This document shows positions 22,641-34,788 of a stretch of 47,500 nt of DNA, one piece after another. The translations under genes were made by a program, and so were the position numbers. This DNA comes from Chondrilla cf. caribensis. Lineage: Eukaryota > Porifera > Demospongiae > Chondrillida > Chondrillidae. Under the pieces are notes generated by a model. That model did not search any database. It had not been told where the DNA came from and was given only the letters and a program-made list of their open reading frames with translations. The DNA lies in NCBI GenBank assembly GCA_964020155.1, contig OZ026551.1, forward strand, positions 1,169,018 through 1,216,517. Direction: 5' to 3'. Within the stretch, counting starts at the first letter, position 1; the number at the start of each line of letters is the position of its first letter.

Positions 22641-24287
22641 ACTTGCTGTACGTAATTCACCTACCTACCCACTATAATAATGAAATGTTTCATAGTTTAG
22701 CACCCACACCCAAACACACACACACACTTCATATTAAAATTATTATTACGAATATCTCTATTTTAGACATATGTATGTATTAATTTTGTGAGTGTGTTAA
22801 AATGATTTTTATAAATTTATGCTGATGCATACAACTTCATATTATGTGTATTAGTGCATTGTTTAATTATGTTTTGTGCATTGAAAGGTAGTTACGTGGG
22901 TCAAAGTCTGATCCTATTACACCAAACTCTCCAAACCAACAAGTATCCCCCCCCTCGCACACACTGGAACTACTTAGGCATCTCTTTTTGAGCTTCGAGG
23001 TTATTACGCTTGACATACCTGTTATGCCCGGATTTCAGACCAATTTCTAATTCTTGGAATTTCAAAATAGGGCATCTTTTTCAAGCAACCCCTAAAAATT
23101 AATTTTAGAGTACCCAATCAGCAATAATAATCACTTATTAGTAGCTACCACTAGTCTATACATAATATTATTGTTATAATCATTCCTGCATTGTCGTACA
23201 TATGTTCCCTATAATGCTCCCCATTTGTGTGGTACACGTAGTGATTGTATAATGATGCATACAACATACAGTACATTGGTTAGTGATGGTTATGGAGATG
23301 GTTTATGGCCTTGAGTTAAAAATAAAAAAAATAAAAAAAGGTCACCCACTCGGGGTCGAACAAACCCATGGTCGGCTTTATAGGGACTTTCCACAGATAC
23401 TGTGTACTTGGTCATTCCGTGAATGCAGAAGACACTATTCTAGCTGGGAGGTCAGCCGCGAGTCCCAAAGCTCCCCCCTACGGTTCTTTGTAGAGAGTAT
23501 TGCGACTGACCACCAGGAAGTGAGCTCTTTTTTTTTCAGAGAAAAAAACCGTCCTTTCGAGGTTTCGAACCCGCGACCTGGAGCCTAGAGTCGTGTCACC
23601 TGACCAACCGGCTACCGTGACCTATCTATTTTATTATTAGTATCTGCGCTATTTATAGTTGCCCTAAGTGTAAAATTTAATAAAAATGATAAAAGTGGAG
23701 TCGCAGAAGCCTTCCCCAGTACTCAAAATACTTGGACGTCTACTTTAGGTTTGTAAAAACCTTCGCTGGAGGTATAAAAATCGGCGAAGCCGTTTCGCTT
23801 GAATTCTAGCCGAATTTCTAATTCTCGGCCTTTTGAAATCGGCCATCTTTTTTACCCAATATAAAATATAATATAAATTCACTGTTTCAGTTACGTGTAA
23901 GAACACATTATGACATTAATTATGTTACCTAAAGACTCGTGACAGATTCTAATGATCAGTGCGTACTGTGGAGATGGGTGCAGTGGAAACGAAGTTCTTT
24001 CAGTTTTTACTAACCGAAGAAGAACGGAAAGATGACAGTAAAAAGGAATCCAAATGGAAATTACCTGGAGAAGAAGAGATCCTTCGGAAAATGCAGCCTT
24101 CGGAATCCGATATGTCAGCCCACTTACAGAAGAACTTTAATCCTAATAAACACATGGGACCCAGTCCTTCCAACGACACGCCTCTGATATAGGCAGGTTC
24201 GAGCACAAACTTTTCCTGAACGAATGCCTTCGATTTGGCGGTGACAAGAGTTATGTTTATCATCCGTCTGTGTGTCTGCTGGACAAG
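22635..24287 (+). repeat. Duplicated 3' block, copy 2
   Basis: Partner of 18171-19811, with scattered substitutions and small indels (for example the shorter poly-C run and CTGTGGAG versus CTGGAG near 23967). It includes the UBA-gene 3' UTR and the 5' exon of copy C. Confidence 0.9.
23318..23621 (-). mobile_element. tRNA-derived SINE-like element, copy 2
   Basis: Paralogue of 18851-19153, carried along by the segmental duplication. The A-box- and B-box-like elements are conserved. Confidence 0.5.
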
Positions 24288-24294
24288 GTGTGTG

Positions 24295-24340
<46 letters not shown>

Positions 24341-24341
24341 C
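24288..24341. repeat. (GT)n tract starting at a splice donor, copy C
   Basis: Same position as 19812-19979 but about a third of the length, showing length change since duplication. Confidence 0.85.
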
Positions 24342-24487
24342 ACACGTTTCAATGCTGTGTAGGATGAGAATACACCATTACATCTGGCTGCTCAGTCTGG
24401 TCTACTTGGATGTGTTGAAGTAAGTGTGTACCTGTACCAACGTATGTATGAATGTATGTATGTAATGTATTGTACAATTTACATGTA

Positions 24488-24656
24488 CAGTTGAACCTTA
24501 TTGATACCAAATCTCTACAGCATAAGATTATTGTTAAGTCCCTACATTTTCAGCTGATGTACACATGCATTATGTGAGTAACATGTGAACATGAAATGCT
24601 TTTAGCATGGAATTGTGGAATTGTCCATAGAATTTCGTGTTAAGGAGGTTCAACTG
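24488..24656. mobile_element. MITE-like element in the ankyrin intron, copy C
   Basis: TA|CAGTTGAACCTTATT ... GGAGGTTCAACTG|TA. Third copy at the homologous site. Confidence 0.75.
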
Positions 24657-24927
24657 TACATTGGTGCGTACGTGGTGTGCTTTGTATGTATGTATATTGT
24701 GTATACCTACGTACATATGTACATACATCTACATACATAAATGTATCAAGAGATTCTGTATGCACCATGCACATGTGCTTATTATCCTCTCTTCTAACGC
24801 CAACACCCAGCTTCTCTTGGCTTATGGGTCTCCATTGTTGAGGAAGAACACTTTGGGAAAGACTCCATGTGATTTGGCATCAGATTCTGGTCAATTTGTG
24901 ATAGTAAAACTACTAGAGCCCAAGATG

Positions 24928-25328
24928 GTGTGTGTAGTGAGTGGATGTGTAGTGTGCTGTGTGTGAGTGTGTAGAGTGCTGTGTGTGTATGTAGAGTGTT
25001 GTGTGTAGTGTGACTGTGTGTGAGTGTGTAGAGTGCTCTGTGTAGTGTGCTGTATGTGTTGTGTGTGTGTGTAGAGTGTTGTGTGTAGTGTGTGTGTATG
25101 TAGAGTGTTGTGTGTAGTGTGCTGTGAGTGAGTGTGTGTGTATGTAGAGTGCTGTGTGTATAGAGTGCTGTGTGTAGTGTGCTGTGATCATGAGTGAGTG
25201 TTTAGAGTGTTGTGTGTGAGTGTGTAGAGTGTTGTGTGTGTATAGAGTGCTGTGTGTAGTGTGCTGTGAGTGAGTGTGTAGAGTGCTGTGTGTAGTGTGC
25301 TGTCAGTGTGTAGTGTTGTGTGTAGTGT
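24928..25328. repeat. GT-rich minisatellite, right end of the cassette array
   Basis: Same unit types as the introns of A and B. The cassette array ends inside this tract, mirroring the left end in a GT run. Confidence 0.8.
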
Positions 25329-26220
25329 CCACACGATACAACATACCACCAATACTGATGCATGTACATCCTGGTGGAGGTGCTACGTATATACCTTGCA
25401 AGGAATCAATACAATACATGTTGCTGCTACCCAGTGTACTTACTAAGCAGGTTATATTGTACGTACAAACATAATTACATTATGCACATACACATGTATA
25501 TATTGCTTAATACAATACATACATTTGATTATATTCTATATTACAGGATAAGAAAGTATACATACACGTTATAATAACATTATATACTACAGTACCATTG
25601 TGTCAACAATAATACCAAACATAATATATATGCACATAGCTATACTGTAGTGAACTTCAAAACGAAAATGAAATACGTCCACAATTGTTTTGTTAAAGTA
25701 GAAGATAAGTATTGATTGCTGATGTTCTTGTATCCTCTGTTTACTTTTGAGACAGTGAGCACCCATAGGAGTTCTACATTCTACACCCTACTGGAAGGTA
25801 TGGTGTCATTCTGATATCCTCTGTTCGCTTTAGAGACAGTGAGCGTCTATAGGAGTTCTAGATTCTACACCCTACTGGAAGGTGTTGACCTAGCACAGGT
25901 CTAGAGTGGGAGTTTCCAATCCCAGGGTTGTAGTATCTATGCTGAAACTGACGACAAATGCAACAGTTGGCGTTTCTCATGTTTTTAAACACATACATGA
26001 GCCAATTACGTACGTAAGTAATAATACGGCCTTCAATTCATTACATCACATCTTAGTCGGCACGTTTTTCAGTTTTCGGATCCCCATATTCCATCTAACT
26101 ACATGCGACAGCCATTTTAAGAATGAGTCACGTGACTTTCCCTCATCATGGCTGTACATGTCCTCCGTTCAAAAAATTAGGCACTCGGCAAAGATGACTG
26201 CGGCCAATATTGGCTATTGA
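25329..26220. other. Intergenic stretch, no gene recognised
   Basis: AT-rich with many TACATA runs. The only structure seen is the 84-bp tandem duplication listed separately. Confidence 0.5.
25718..25885 (+). repeat. 84-bp tandem duplication
   Basis: Two adjacent copies share GAGACAGTGAGC and CTACACCCTACTGGAAGGT, with the latter at 25781 and 25865. They differ by a few substitutions. No coding sense. Confidence 0.8.
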
Positions 26221-26224
26221 CCAG

Positions 26225-26594
26225 TATGTCCCTACTTGGAAAAGAAAGCGACCGACGATCTGGCGTTGGCAGAAAGATTTGACTCATCTTACCAGCACTC
26301 TCATGCAATGGTGAGTCATCCACACACAATATTTTAGTGTCCCCTATAATGTGAATGTACATTATGTATTGCAAGACCTGTTTATAGTCTCTAAATCGCC
26401 TCTCAATTCGGTAATTATGGCGTTGATCGCCTGTCAACAAGGGTCTGGCTAGTCCAGACTATAGCATGGGCGCTCCTTACCACTTATTGTAGGTATCGAA
26501 TGCCCACGTTTTCGACGGGACAGTCCCGATTTCGTCATCCTATCCGATGGCCGTGCCCTCATCAAAATTTCGCGGTATTGACCTTGTGCAATAA
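26225..26594 (+). CDS. Candidate two-exon open reading frame, unrecognised
   Basis: Segment 26225-26310 reads CPYLEKKATDDLALAERFD and ends ATG|GTGAGT. Segment 26493-26594 follows TTATTGTAG and reads VSNAHVFDGTVPISSSYPM to TAA, with AATAAA overlapping the stop. The join is phase 0. An ATG at 26194 lies in the same frame but meets TGA at 26218-26220, so either an upstream exon joins at AG 26224 or the copy is broken. Homology not recognised. Confidence 0.3.
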
Positions 26595-26599
26595 AATAG

Positions 26600-27310
26600 T
26601 AATAAACTGCTGTGTGTGTCCACTTGAGATTTTTCAACTCACTTCTTCCTGACAATGTATATATACTTGTACACCTTTACATGTGGGGCATCAATTCAAT
26701 AGAAAACATCACCTATTATCGTCAACTTGGTAATGGATGTTCAACATTGGTGTTGCGTGTTGTGTACGTGCTGGAGTGTTGACGGTTGGCATGGTTGAGT
26801 GGAGTATATAGCTTCGAATTTCTGTATAACTTGGACTTAAGCTATGTATAGCAGCAGTGTTGGGCGATATCTACGTACTCCAGAGTATGTAGCTAACTAT
26901 TCCCTATCGAAATTCAAATGTAACTGAATATCCTGATATACTCTTGCTATTATCTCCAATTAAAATTGGTTGCTCACACATTTCAACACAACTCTGTAGC
27001 CGTCAGCAATAGCTTCACATGACGAATGTCTAGGTATGCAACAGCAAAATGGAGTGGTGAGTACCTTTATTACTGCTGTAGCACACCTAGACAGGCTACA
27101 ACTTTAACACATACAGTCCAATACAATGTCACTATATCATGTACGATATCATATCGATGTCCTTCAGATATCCTGAATTAATGTTAATTATTAATTAATT
27201 TTATATAATATTATATTTATTAGTATTGATTATAACTAATATTGATATCTAATTAGTTCAACACTGATGAACAAGTGGATTTCAAACTTTGATCGCCCTT
27301 TATCTCTCAT
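26600..27310. other. AT-rich intergenic stretch
   Basis: Nothing coding recognised. CAGTGTTGGGCGATATC at about 26854 resembles a hAT-type terminal repeat, but no matching right end was found. Confidence 0.4.
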
Positions 27311-27320
27311 TATCAGTTGT

Positions 27321-27732
<412 letters not shown>

Positions 27733-27733
<1 letters not shown>

Positions 27734-29320
27734 CAACACTCAAACATGTGTGGGATGCTTACTATCTAGTCCACTGACCTCACTCCATCCCATGTCAACC
27801 TGTTTTCAAAGGACCCTACTTAAACTCACTACTAGGGTATCGGAGATGTATGGCTTTGTAAGCAGTGATTTATCGCACCATGTATGTGCTGAAATGACTG
27901 TATGGTTAGGAAGTACCAACAATAGCTCCATCTGTGGTTCATTATCTCGACAACTGCCACATTGAAGCCATTCTGAGATGTGCTTTCAGTGTTGACGTAT
28001 TTGCAAACATATCAAATGATCACTTTAACCTGAATAGGAAGCATCCATTGCTATCATATCCTGTGTACATAATCTGTGACACCATAATCGGGGCATATTT
28101 TGTTATCTATGTACATACATGCACACAAGTTATGCGTGATGTGTGACACTGTTTGTACATTCATTTATCAATTCTCCTCCAAACTTTTGGTACACAGGTA
28201 GAGGTGCATGAACGTACATGTGTATGTTGTTGGGAATATCCTTTCGGAGTGAGGAACATTTAGAAATGCAGTATGGTAAAGAGAGCTCTTCATCCGGACA
28301 TTTCAAACATGTGGGTCCTCTTCAGCAGCCAAAGGATTGAAAATTTGCAGTCCAAAATCCCTATTCAATTGTACATGTGCATGTTTTACTTTGGTAACAA
28401 TATGTATCGTGATGTAGGCTATGGTAATTCTTTCACTGCCGAACGTTTCCTTACCTGCCAACTTTCGGTATGCGTCACAGGCCGTTAGTTGTGAGTCGTA
28501 AGTTTTTATTTCAATTGTATATATTGGTACAGATAGGTCGTGGTTAATGGTATTTTACAGTATGCTTAATGTTAAGTGTACGTACATGCCTGACTATACG
28601 TATACGTACATGTATCCTGGTTAAAGGTAATGTCAAAGGAACTGACCTATGTACACTTCCCATGTACTAGCTCAGATTAGGTCAAATTGATGTACTTTTT
28701 GACAAAACCTGATTAATTTGATACACTACTTGACAAAATGTAATTAGTTCGGATACACATATAGTTGCCAGGATACATAATAGATAAATCTCTCTGGGTT
28801 GGTACATTTCCCATGTACCAAGCCAAGGAGGGATTTATCTACTACACGTATGTGGTTGGAGTTTTTTGGTATATTTTGTGGGAGGGTGATGGTGATTGTG
28901 TCAAGTGTTGGTTAGGTTGGTTCGAATTCACAAAGTTGGAGAACTTTGGCTGAGTTTCTATAGGTGGTAGGGTATGTGTCCACCCCTCCAAACCTTTTTA
29001 TTCACGTAACTCTCCCCAAATGCTTTGGAAAGGGGATCATACGTACCTACCATGCATCCCAAACAACCCCCTCATACACAAACCTGTAAATTTAGGGATT
29101 CGTTGTGCAATTATATAAATAGAACTCAGGGAAACCTAATACCAACCCCCTTCACCACCACCACCACCATCGGAATCATCTTATGGGTGCTCCTATGTCA
29201 ATTGTTTACATAATGCATCCGAACCTTAACTTGAAGTCATTTGTGGATCATTACCTAAGGTGATGATCCACCTTTGAGATTTACTGAAGCAGGAAATTGT
29301 GGAGTACCGCTCTAAACCAG
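27733..29320. other. Intergenic stretch, no gene recognised
   Basis: Short open frames only. A (CCA)n run lies near 29155. I could not assign any exon with supporting splice phases. Confidence 0.4.
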
Positions 29321-29321
29321 A

Positions 29322-29966
29322 CTGTACCACTTGTATGTCTCCACACCCCACTGTGTGTGAAGGAGGAAATCCTGGATTTCTACATTATACCAGGTTGTGT
29401 TTCCACACCCCACTTTGTGCAAAGGAGGAAATCCTGGATTTCTACTTCATACCAGGTTGTGTCTCCACACCCCACTTTGTGTGAAGGAGGAAATCCTGGA
29501 TTTCTACTTTATACCAGGTTGTGTCTCCACACCCCACTTTGTGTGAAGGAGGAAATCCTGGATTTCTACTTTATACCAGGTTGTGTCTCCACACCCCACT
29601 TTGTGTGAAGGAGGAAATCCTGGATTTCTACATTATACCAGGTTGTGTCTCCACACCCCACTTTGTGTGAAGGAGGAAATCCTGGATTTCTACTTTATAC
29701 CAGGTTGTGTCTCCACACCCCACTTTGTGTGAAGGAGGAAATCCTGGATTTCTACTTTATACCAGGTTGTGTCTCCACACCCCACTTTGTGTGAAGGAGG
29801 AAATCCTGGATTTCTACATTATACCAGGTTGTGTTTCCACACCCCACTTTGTGTGAAGGAGGAAATCCTGGATTTCTACTTTATACCAGGTTGTGTCTCC
29901 ACACCCCACTTTGTGTGAAGGAGGAAATCCTGGTTTTCTACTTTATATCAGGTTGTGTCTCCAATG
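29322..29966 (+). repeat. 62-bp minisatellite, ten copies
   Basis: Units start GTCTCCACACCCCACTTTGT and recur every 62 bp from 29337 to 29957. They are nearly identical, differing mainly at CATT/CTTT and GTCT/GTTT. Each contains the perfect palindrome AAATCCTGGATTT. Since 62 is not a multiple of three, the open frames through it rotate and are not a protein repeat. Confidence 0.95.
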
Positions 29967-30076
29967 GTGTCTCCATCGATCCAAATTTGTATATTATAGG
30001 CGATAATTATTAATATATCAGCCTTGTCTGTATGACCATGTGTTCGTTCAGTTTCAATATCATCTCATTTCCTTAC

Positions 30077-30480
30077 TTTAAGCACCCCTTTCCTAATAAG
30101 GCTGTGCTACGTGGAGGATGCGAGGGCGATTTCTGTTCAGAAGTGGCTTCTTACAATTGAAAGTGTCTCATTATCTACAAATAGACATACGGAAGCCACG
30201 GAACTGCTCATTGCAGTAGGGTTTGCTGCGATTGCGTATGCCACAAACCACCTAAAAATCATTTACATCATACAATGACGTCAGGGAAAAGCCATAGCAT
30301 GTTCCACTTTGTAGTCCTTGTAAACATTGGGGATCCTCCGACACAGGTGATACTTGTGGTTTGCCGTCTTTTCCTGTGAGGAAGGGGTTCAGTTGTGAGC
30401 CATACAAGATTGGGGAAATAACTACGTAGTGTGCATCATTTTGTGGCTTGCAGACCTTCAACTGTACATCGACAGTAACA
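30077..30480 (-). CDS. Two candidate exons of an unrecognised minus-strand gene, FN3-like
   Basis: Exon 30480-30267 follows CTTCTGTGACAG and encodes VTVDVQLKVCKPQNDAHYVV, then ILYGSQLNPF and GLQSGTCYGFSLTSLYD, ending at TATGAT|GTAAAT. Exon 30132-30077 follows TTCTGAACAG, reads KSPSHPPRSTALLGKGCL and ends TTAAA|GTAAGG. The join is phase 0 and the chain stays open with good donors. The GTCYGFSLTSLYD pattern resembles the last strands of an FN3 domain followed by a linker, which is only suggestive. Neighbouring exons were not found, so start and end are unknown. It could also be a gene remnant. Confidence 0.35.
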
Positions 30481-30499
30481 CTGTCACAGAAGTGCCAGG

Positions 30500-31260
30500 T
30501 ATAATAATATCATTGTCAGCAGTGTGTGGTCTCTAAGTCATTTTTGAAGGGTACAGAACCCTTCTTGAGACCAAAGGTACCCTTCATCATGACTCAAAAT
30601 ACCCCCTGCACCCCTCTTCAAATCATCAAGTACATCAATGTGGTTTTACTGTTGAGTAGTGTATAACATATTGCTTATACTTTACACTGTTTATTATACA
30701 TAATTGTACTGTTGACGTCGTCGTTGTGTGACTGCTTTATTTATACCCCTCAAAAATGTTCCACACATACATAAAGGTACCCTTCTTCATTTCAATTCTG
30801 GTGACCACACTGATTGTCAGCACTCTGTAGTAGCCAGTCTGTTGAGGAAAACAGGCCAGGAATACAAAAGGGGGTCCTTGAAGCTTGACAAAAGCTTCCA
30901 AATTGTCTCTCCTTGTGCTAGCTAACCGTAAGCCGCAGCCAAAACACCAAGACCACTGGTGCGGTGTGATTGGTGGTGATATGTATACACCCTTGCACCT
31001 ATACTGATCTAGCACTGGTGTATGTTTTCTGTTGACGTGATTTTAGTCTGACACATCTAATCTGATTTGTTGGAGGTGTGATTTGTTATTGTTCATTTGC
31101 AGGGAGATTAGTATCCATTACTTTATCCAGTATCCGTTGATGCATATCATGAATATTGAAACTAGCGAATTTAGTTTTAAAAACTCATGAGACTACGCAC
31201 CTATGTACCCCAATTACTTGGGGATATCCTTCAGGTTTGAAGCAACCTTTACTGAAGATA
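30500..31260. other. Stretch without an assignable gene
   Basis: The minus strand from about 30930 reads LAQGETIWKLLSSFKDPLLY after a possible acceptor (CGGTTAG), but ends in a stop with no partner exon. The motif GGTACCCTTC occurs twice (about 30577 and 30777). No confident feature. Confidence 0.3.
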
Positions 31261-31263
<3 letters not shown>

Positions 31264-31315
<52 letters not shown>

Positions 31316-31353
31316 GTGTGTGTGTGTGTGTGTGTGTGTGTACATGTGTGTGT

Positions 31354-31418
<65 letters not shown>

Positions 31419-31442
31419 GTGCACTTGTGTGTGTTGTGCACT

Positions 31443-31494
<52 letters not shown>

Positions 31495-31513
31495 GTGCAC
31501 TTGTGTGTGTGTG

Positions 31514-31559
<46 letters not shown>

Positions 31560-31623
31560 TGTGTGTGTGTGTGTGTGCGTGCGTGTGTGTGTGTGTGTGT
31601 GTGTGTTGTGCGTGCGTGTGTGG
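31264..31623. repeat. (GT)n microsatellite with TTGTGCACTTG interruptions
   Basis: Interruptions TGTTGTGCACTTG recur three times (about 31416, 31434 and 31491), so parts of the tract were copied with their interruptions. Confidence 0.95.
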
Positions 31624-32075
31624 TATATGTATCTTATCAAGTGTTCCATACTTGAAAGTTGAAATATTCAGAAAGGTCATTCCCCTAATATTCGGAAGGT
31701 GTAATAATAAAGCTTTTATCGCGGTAAACGATGCTATTTATAGTATATTCTCTATTGTCCCTTTGTTATAATATTCCTAAGTACATTCTCTTCTCTTTTG
31801 TTCGCTTAGTGTGATGTTCCAGAGAATGTATGAAATGTATGAAATGTTTGGTATTGCTTCTACGATAATGAGCAGGCCCACGCACAACCCACGCTATACA
31901 TGTATGGTTTCCCTCGTGAAATCATCACTTGTAGGGGAACACATTATATAACCATGAAATTTACATTTGTATTAGCCAAAAACTCAGAAATTAGAACAAT
32001 GCTGCTCCAATAATGGGAATTGATGTTATCTGTATTACTTCATGGCTTAGTTCTCTGTTCGTGGTGTGATTGTAG
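31624..32075. other. Stretch with one unassigned open segment
   Basis: After a strong pyrimidine tract and CGCTTAG (31809) a 47-codon frame opens with VMFQRMYEMYEMFGIAS. No in-phase partner exon was found. Confidence 0.3.
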
Positions 32076-32226
32076 AGTGTGTATGAACGTACAAGATAAT
32101 GCGTGGTATTGGTACTGTGGCGTTCAGTTTTTTGCTCTCGCAATGCCAGCTATACCTGTCTACATGATGCCATTCGCACATGCATTGCCTTATAAGTACA
32201 CAACAGCTGCAATACCTGCCCTGCTG
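32076..32226 (+). CDS. Candidate exon resembling an acyltransferase-3 / NRF-6 type membrane protein
   Basis: After TGATTGTAG the frame reads NVQDNAWYWYCGVQFFALAM and continues PAIPVYMM, then ALLL-type hydrophobic sequence, ending CTG|GTGGGT. The order W-Y, then V-Q-F-F, then a Pro in a membrane helix resembles the WYL...DxQFF...P segment of the acyltransferase 3 / nose-resistant-to-fluoxetine family. It is one exon without recognised partners, so this is a suggestion only and may be chance. Confidence 0.25.
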
Positions 32227-32934
<708 letters not shown>

Positions 32935-34050
32935 ACCAAGTCTGTCATGCATAAAGGAAGTGAACTTATATCATACAGTGGAAAGTTTAACGTGAAAAGC
33001 CATATGCTGTCTTTCAATCAACGGTAGATAATAATTATATTATTATTGGTAGCCATTTTATTGATTACATCATAGCATTTCATGGTGGCTCATATGAAAG
33101 ATAAGCGAGTTGAACTCAATTCAGATTGACTCACCCTCAACTCATTGTGTTGGTATGTGTACAAATGTAATCCAGGAGAACTGGGAGTACAAGAGTATGT
33201 TGAAAGCTACTTCAGTAACGACTCCATTAACCTCCCAGAGAAATTCTAAAGATTTTTTGAATGATGTGTATGTAACTTTTGTATGACTTCGTGCGTTCTT
33301 ATCTTTGAGTTGTGTGTCTTCTACAACAATATCCCGATTGAAAGTGTTGTAGTATAATTGGTTTCTCTGAAAATGTTTTGATCACTTTTGGGCATTGAAA
33401 GGTACTGGTCACCAGTGTGTAACATGCTGGTCATACGAAGCTCAATTCCTTTTGTTGCCAAATGCTTTCTTCTCGAGGTTGAGGGCACAATGGCAGAAGC
33501 CAATACAATTGTACTAGGTATTTCCAGGTACGATTAGACATGTTTTTAGTCTTGAAATTCCCTCATTTGGCTCCCTTTCAGGTGAGATGCGTAAGACACG
33601 CACGTACATATTAGGGTGTCATTGTTGATGCACGCTCACGACAGGATAGGTTAAATGTTTTTCATGTGAGTCGGTGATGGTTTCCATTGAAATTTGATGG
33701 TTAAAATAGCTTAAAAGCAGGCTGTAATAATTTCGTGATGTTTTGTTGTTATTTCTGTTTAACAATCCTTTTCCCTCAGTTGATGTGTACGATTAACATC
33801 CTTTTAGCAGAGATACGTGGGACACATACATTGTAATGGTCAATGAAAGTAGGAATGTACGTTACAGGTGTTGTTAGCTGTTTCCCATAGCAGTCTGTAA
33901 TAGCTGTTCCTCTTTCTCTCTCTTTTACATTTCACCATCATTATTAAAATTCGTAAAACAGATACGTACGTACATACATATACAAATAGTTGAACATACA
34001 AACATGCATACAGTGGTGTTAATTGGGTGGCTTCTCTCCTGGTTTCCTGA
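32935..34050. other. Stretch with short open frames, no assigned gene
   Basis: Two open segments look protein-like. Plus strand 33177-33249 reads GELGVQEYVESYF and ends LPEKF-stop. Minus strand 33503-33321 starts MASAIVPSTSRRKHLATKG. Neither has supported partner exons. Confidence 0.25.
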
Positions 34051-34788
34051 CTCTCCCTCCCACCCTCTACCTCCCTCCCTCTCCCTCTCCCTCTCCCTCC
34101 TTCCCTCTCCTTCCCCCTCCCTCCTTCCCTCCCTTTCCTTCCCTCTCCCTCTCTCTCCCTCCTTCCCTCTCCCTCTCCCTCCTTCCCTCTCCCTCTCCCT
34201 CCCTCTCCCTCCTTCCCTCTCCCTCCTTCCCTCTCCCTCCTTCCCTCTCCCTCCCTCTCCTTCTCCCTCCCTCCCTCCTTCCCTCTACCTCTCCCTCCTT
34301 CCCTCCCTCTCCCTCCTTCCCTCCCTCTCCTTCCCTTTCCCTCCCTCTCCCTCTCCCTCCTTCCCTCTCCCTCTCCCTCCTTCCCTCCCTCTCCCTCCTT
34401 CCCTCTCCCTCTCCCTCCTTCCCTCCCTCTCCCTCCTTCCCTCCCTCTCCCTCCTTCCCTCCCTCTCCTTCCCTTTCCCTCCCTCTCCCTCTCCCTCCTC
34501 CCCTCTCCCTCTCCCTCTCCCTAGCTCTCCCTCCCTCTCCCTCCTTCCCTCTCCCTCCCTCTCCTTCTCCCTCCCTCCCTCCTTCCCTCTCCCTCTCCCT
34601 CCTTCCCTCCCTCTCCTTCCCTCTCCCTCCCTCTCCCTCTCCCTCCCTCTCCTTCCCCCTCCCTCTCCCTCTCCCTCCTTCCCTCTCCCTCCCTCTCCCT
34701 CTCCCTCCCTCTCCCTCTCCCTCCTTCCCTCTCCCTCCCTCTCCCTCTCCCTCCCTCTCCCTCTCCCTCCTTCCCTCTCCCTCTCTTA
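34051..34788. repeat. Polypyrimidine (CCCTCT/CCTT)n block, ~740 bp
   Basis: Almost pure C and T on the plus strand, made of CCCTCT, CCCTCCTT and CCCTCC units in shuffled order. The long Ser/Pro/Leu and Arg/Glu/Gly frames are artefacts. Mirror-symmetric homopurine-homopyrimidine DNA of this kind can form triplexes. Confidence 0.95.

Larger units (their letters stand above)
23974..24927 (+). pseudogene. Ankyrin gene copy C, truncated after the second ankyrin exon
   Basis: The ATG at 23974 opens a frame MGAVETKFFQFLLTEEERK continuing through KWKLPGEEE and SESDMSAHLQKN, rich in Glu and Lys, to a stop at 24190-24192. The equivalent frame in copy B is shifted by a 2-nt difference. Exon 24165-24287 (ends VCLLDK) overlaps this frame in another phase and is followed by exons 24363-24419 and 24811-24927, the same ankyrin pair as in B. 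The donor GT is intact. Similarity then ends in the GT-rich minisatellite at about 25330; no PTEK, LIR or UBA exon follows. Whether the MGAV frame and the LLDK exon belong to one transcript is unclear, since a frame change is needed. Confidence 0.6.

Noticed and set aside
26194..26240. Selenocysteine at the in-frame TGA (U-P-V-C context)
   Set aside because: AATAAA overlaps the stop of the next exon, leaving no room for a SECIS element, and none was seen; a broken or UTR frame is simpler.
29297..29608. Repeat protein from the 62-bp units
   Set aside because: 62 is not divisible by three, so the frame changes each unit and hits stops.
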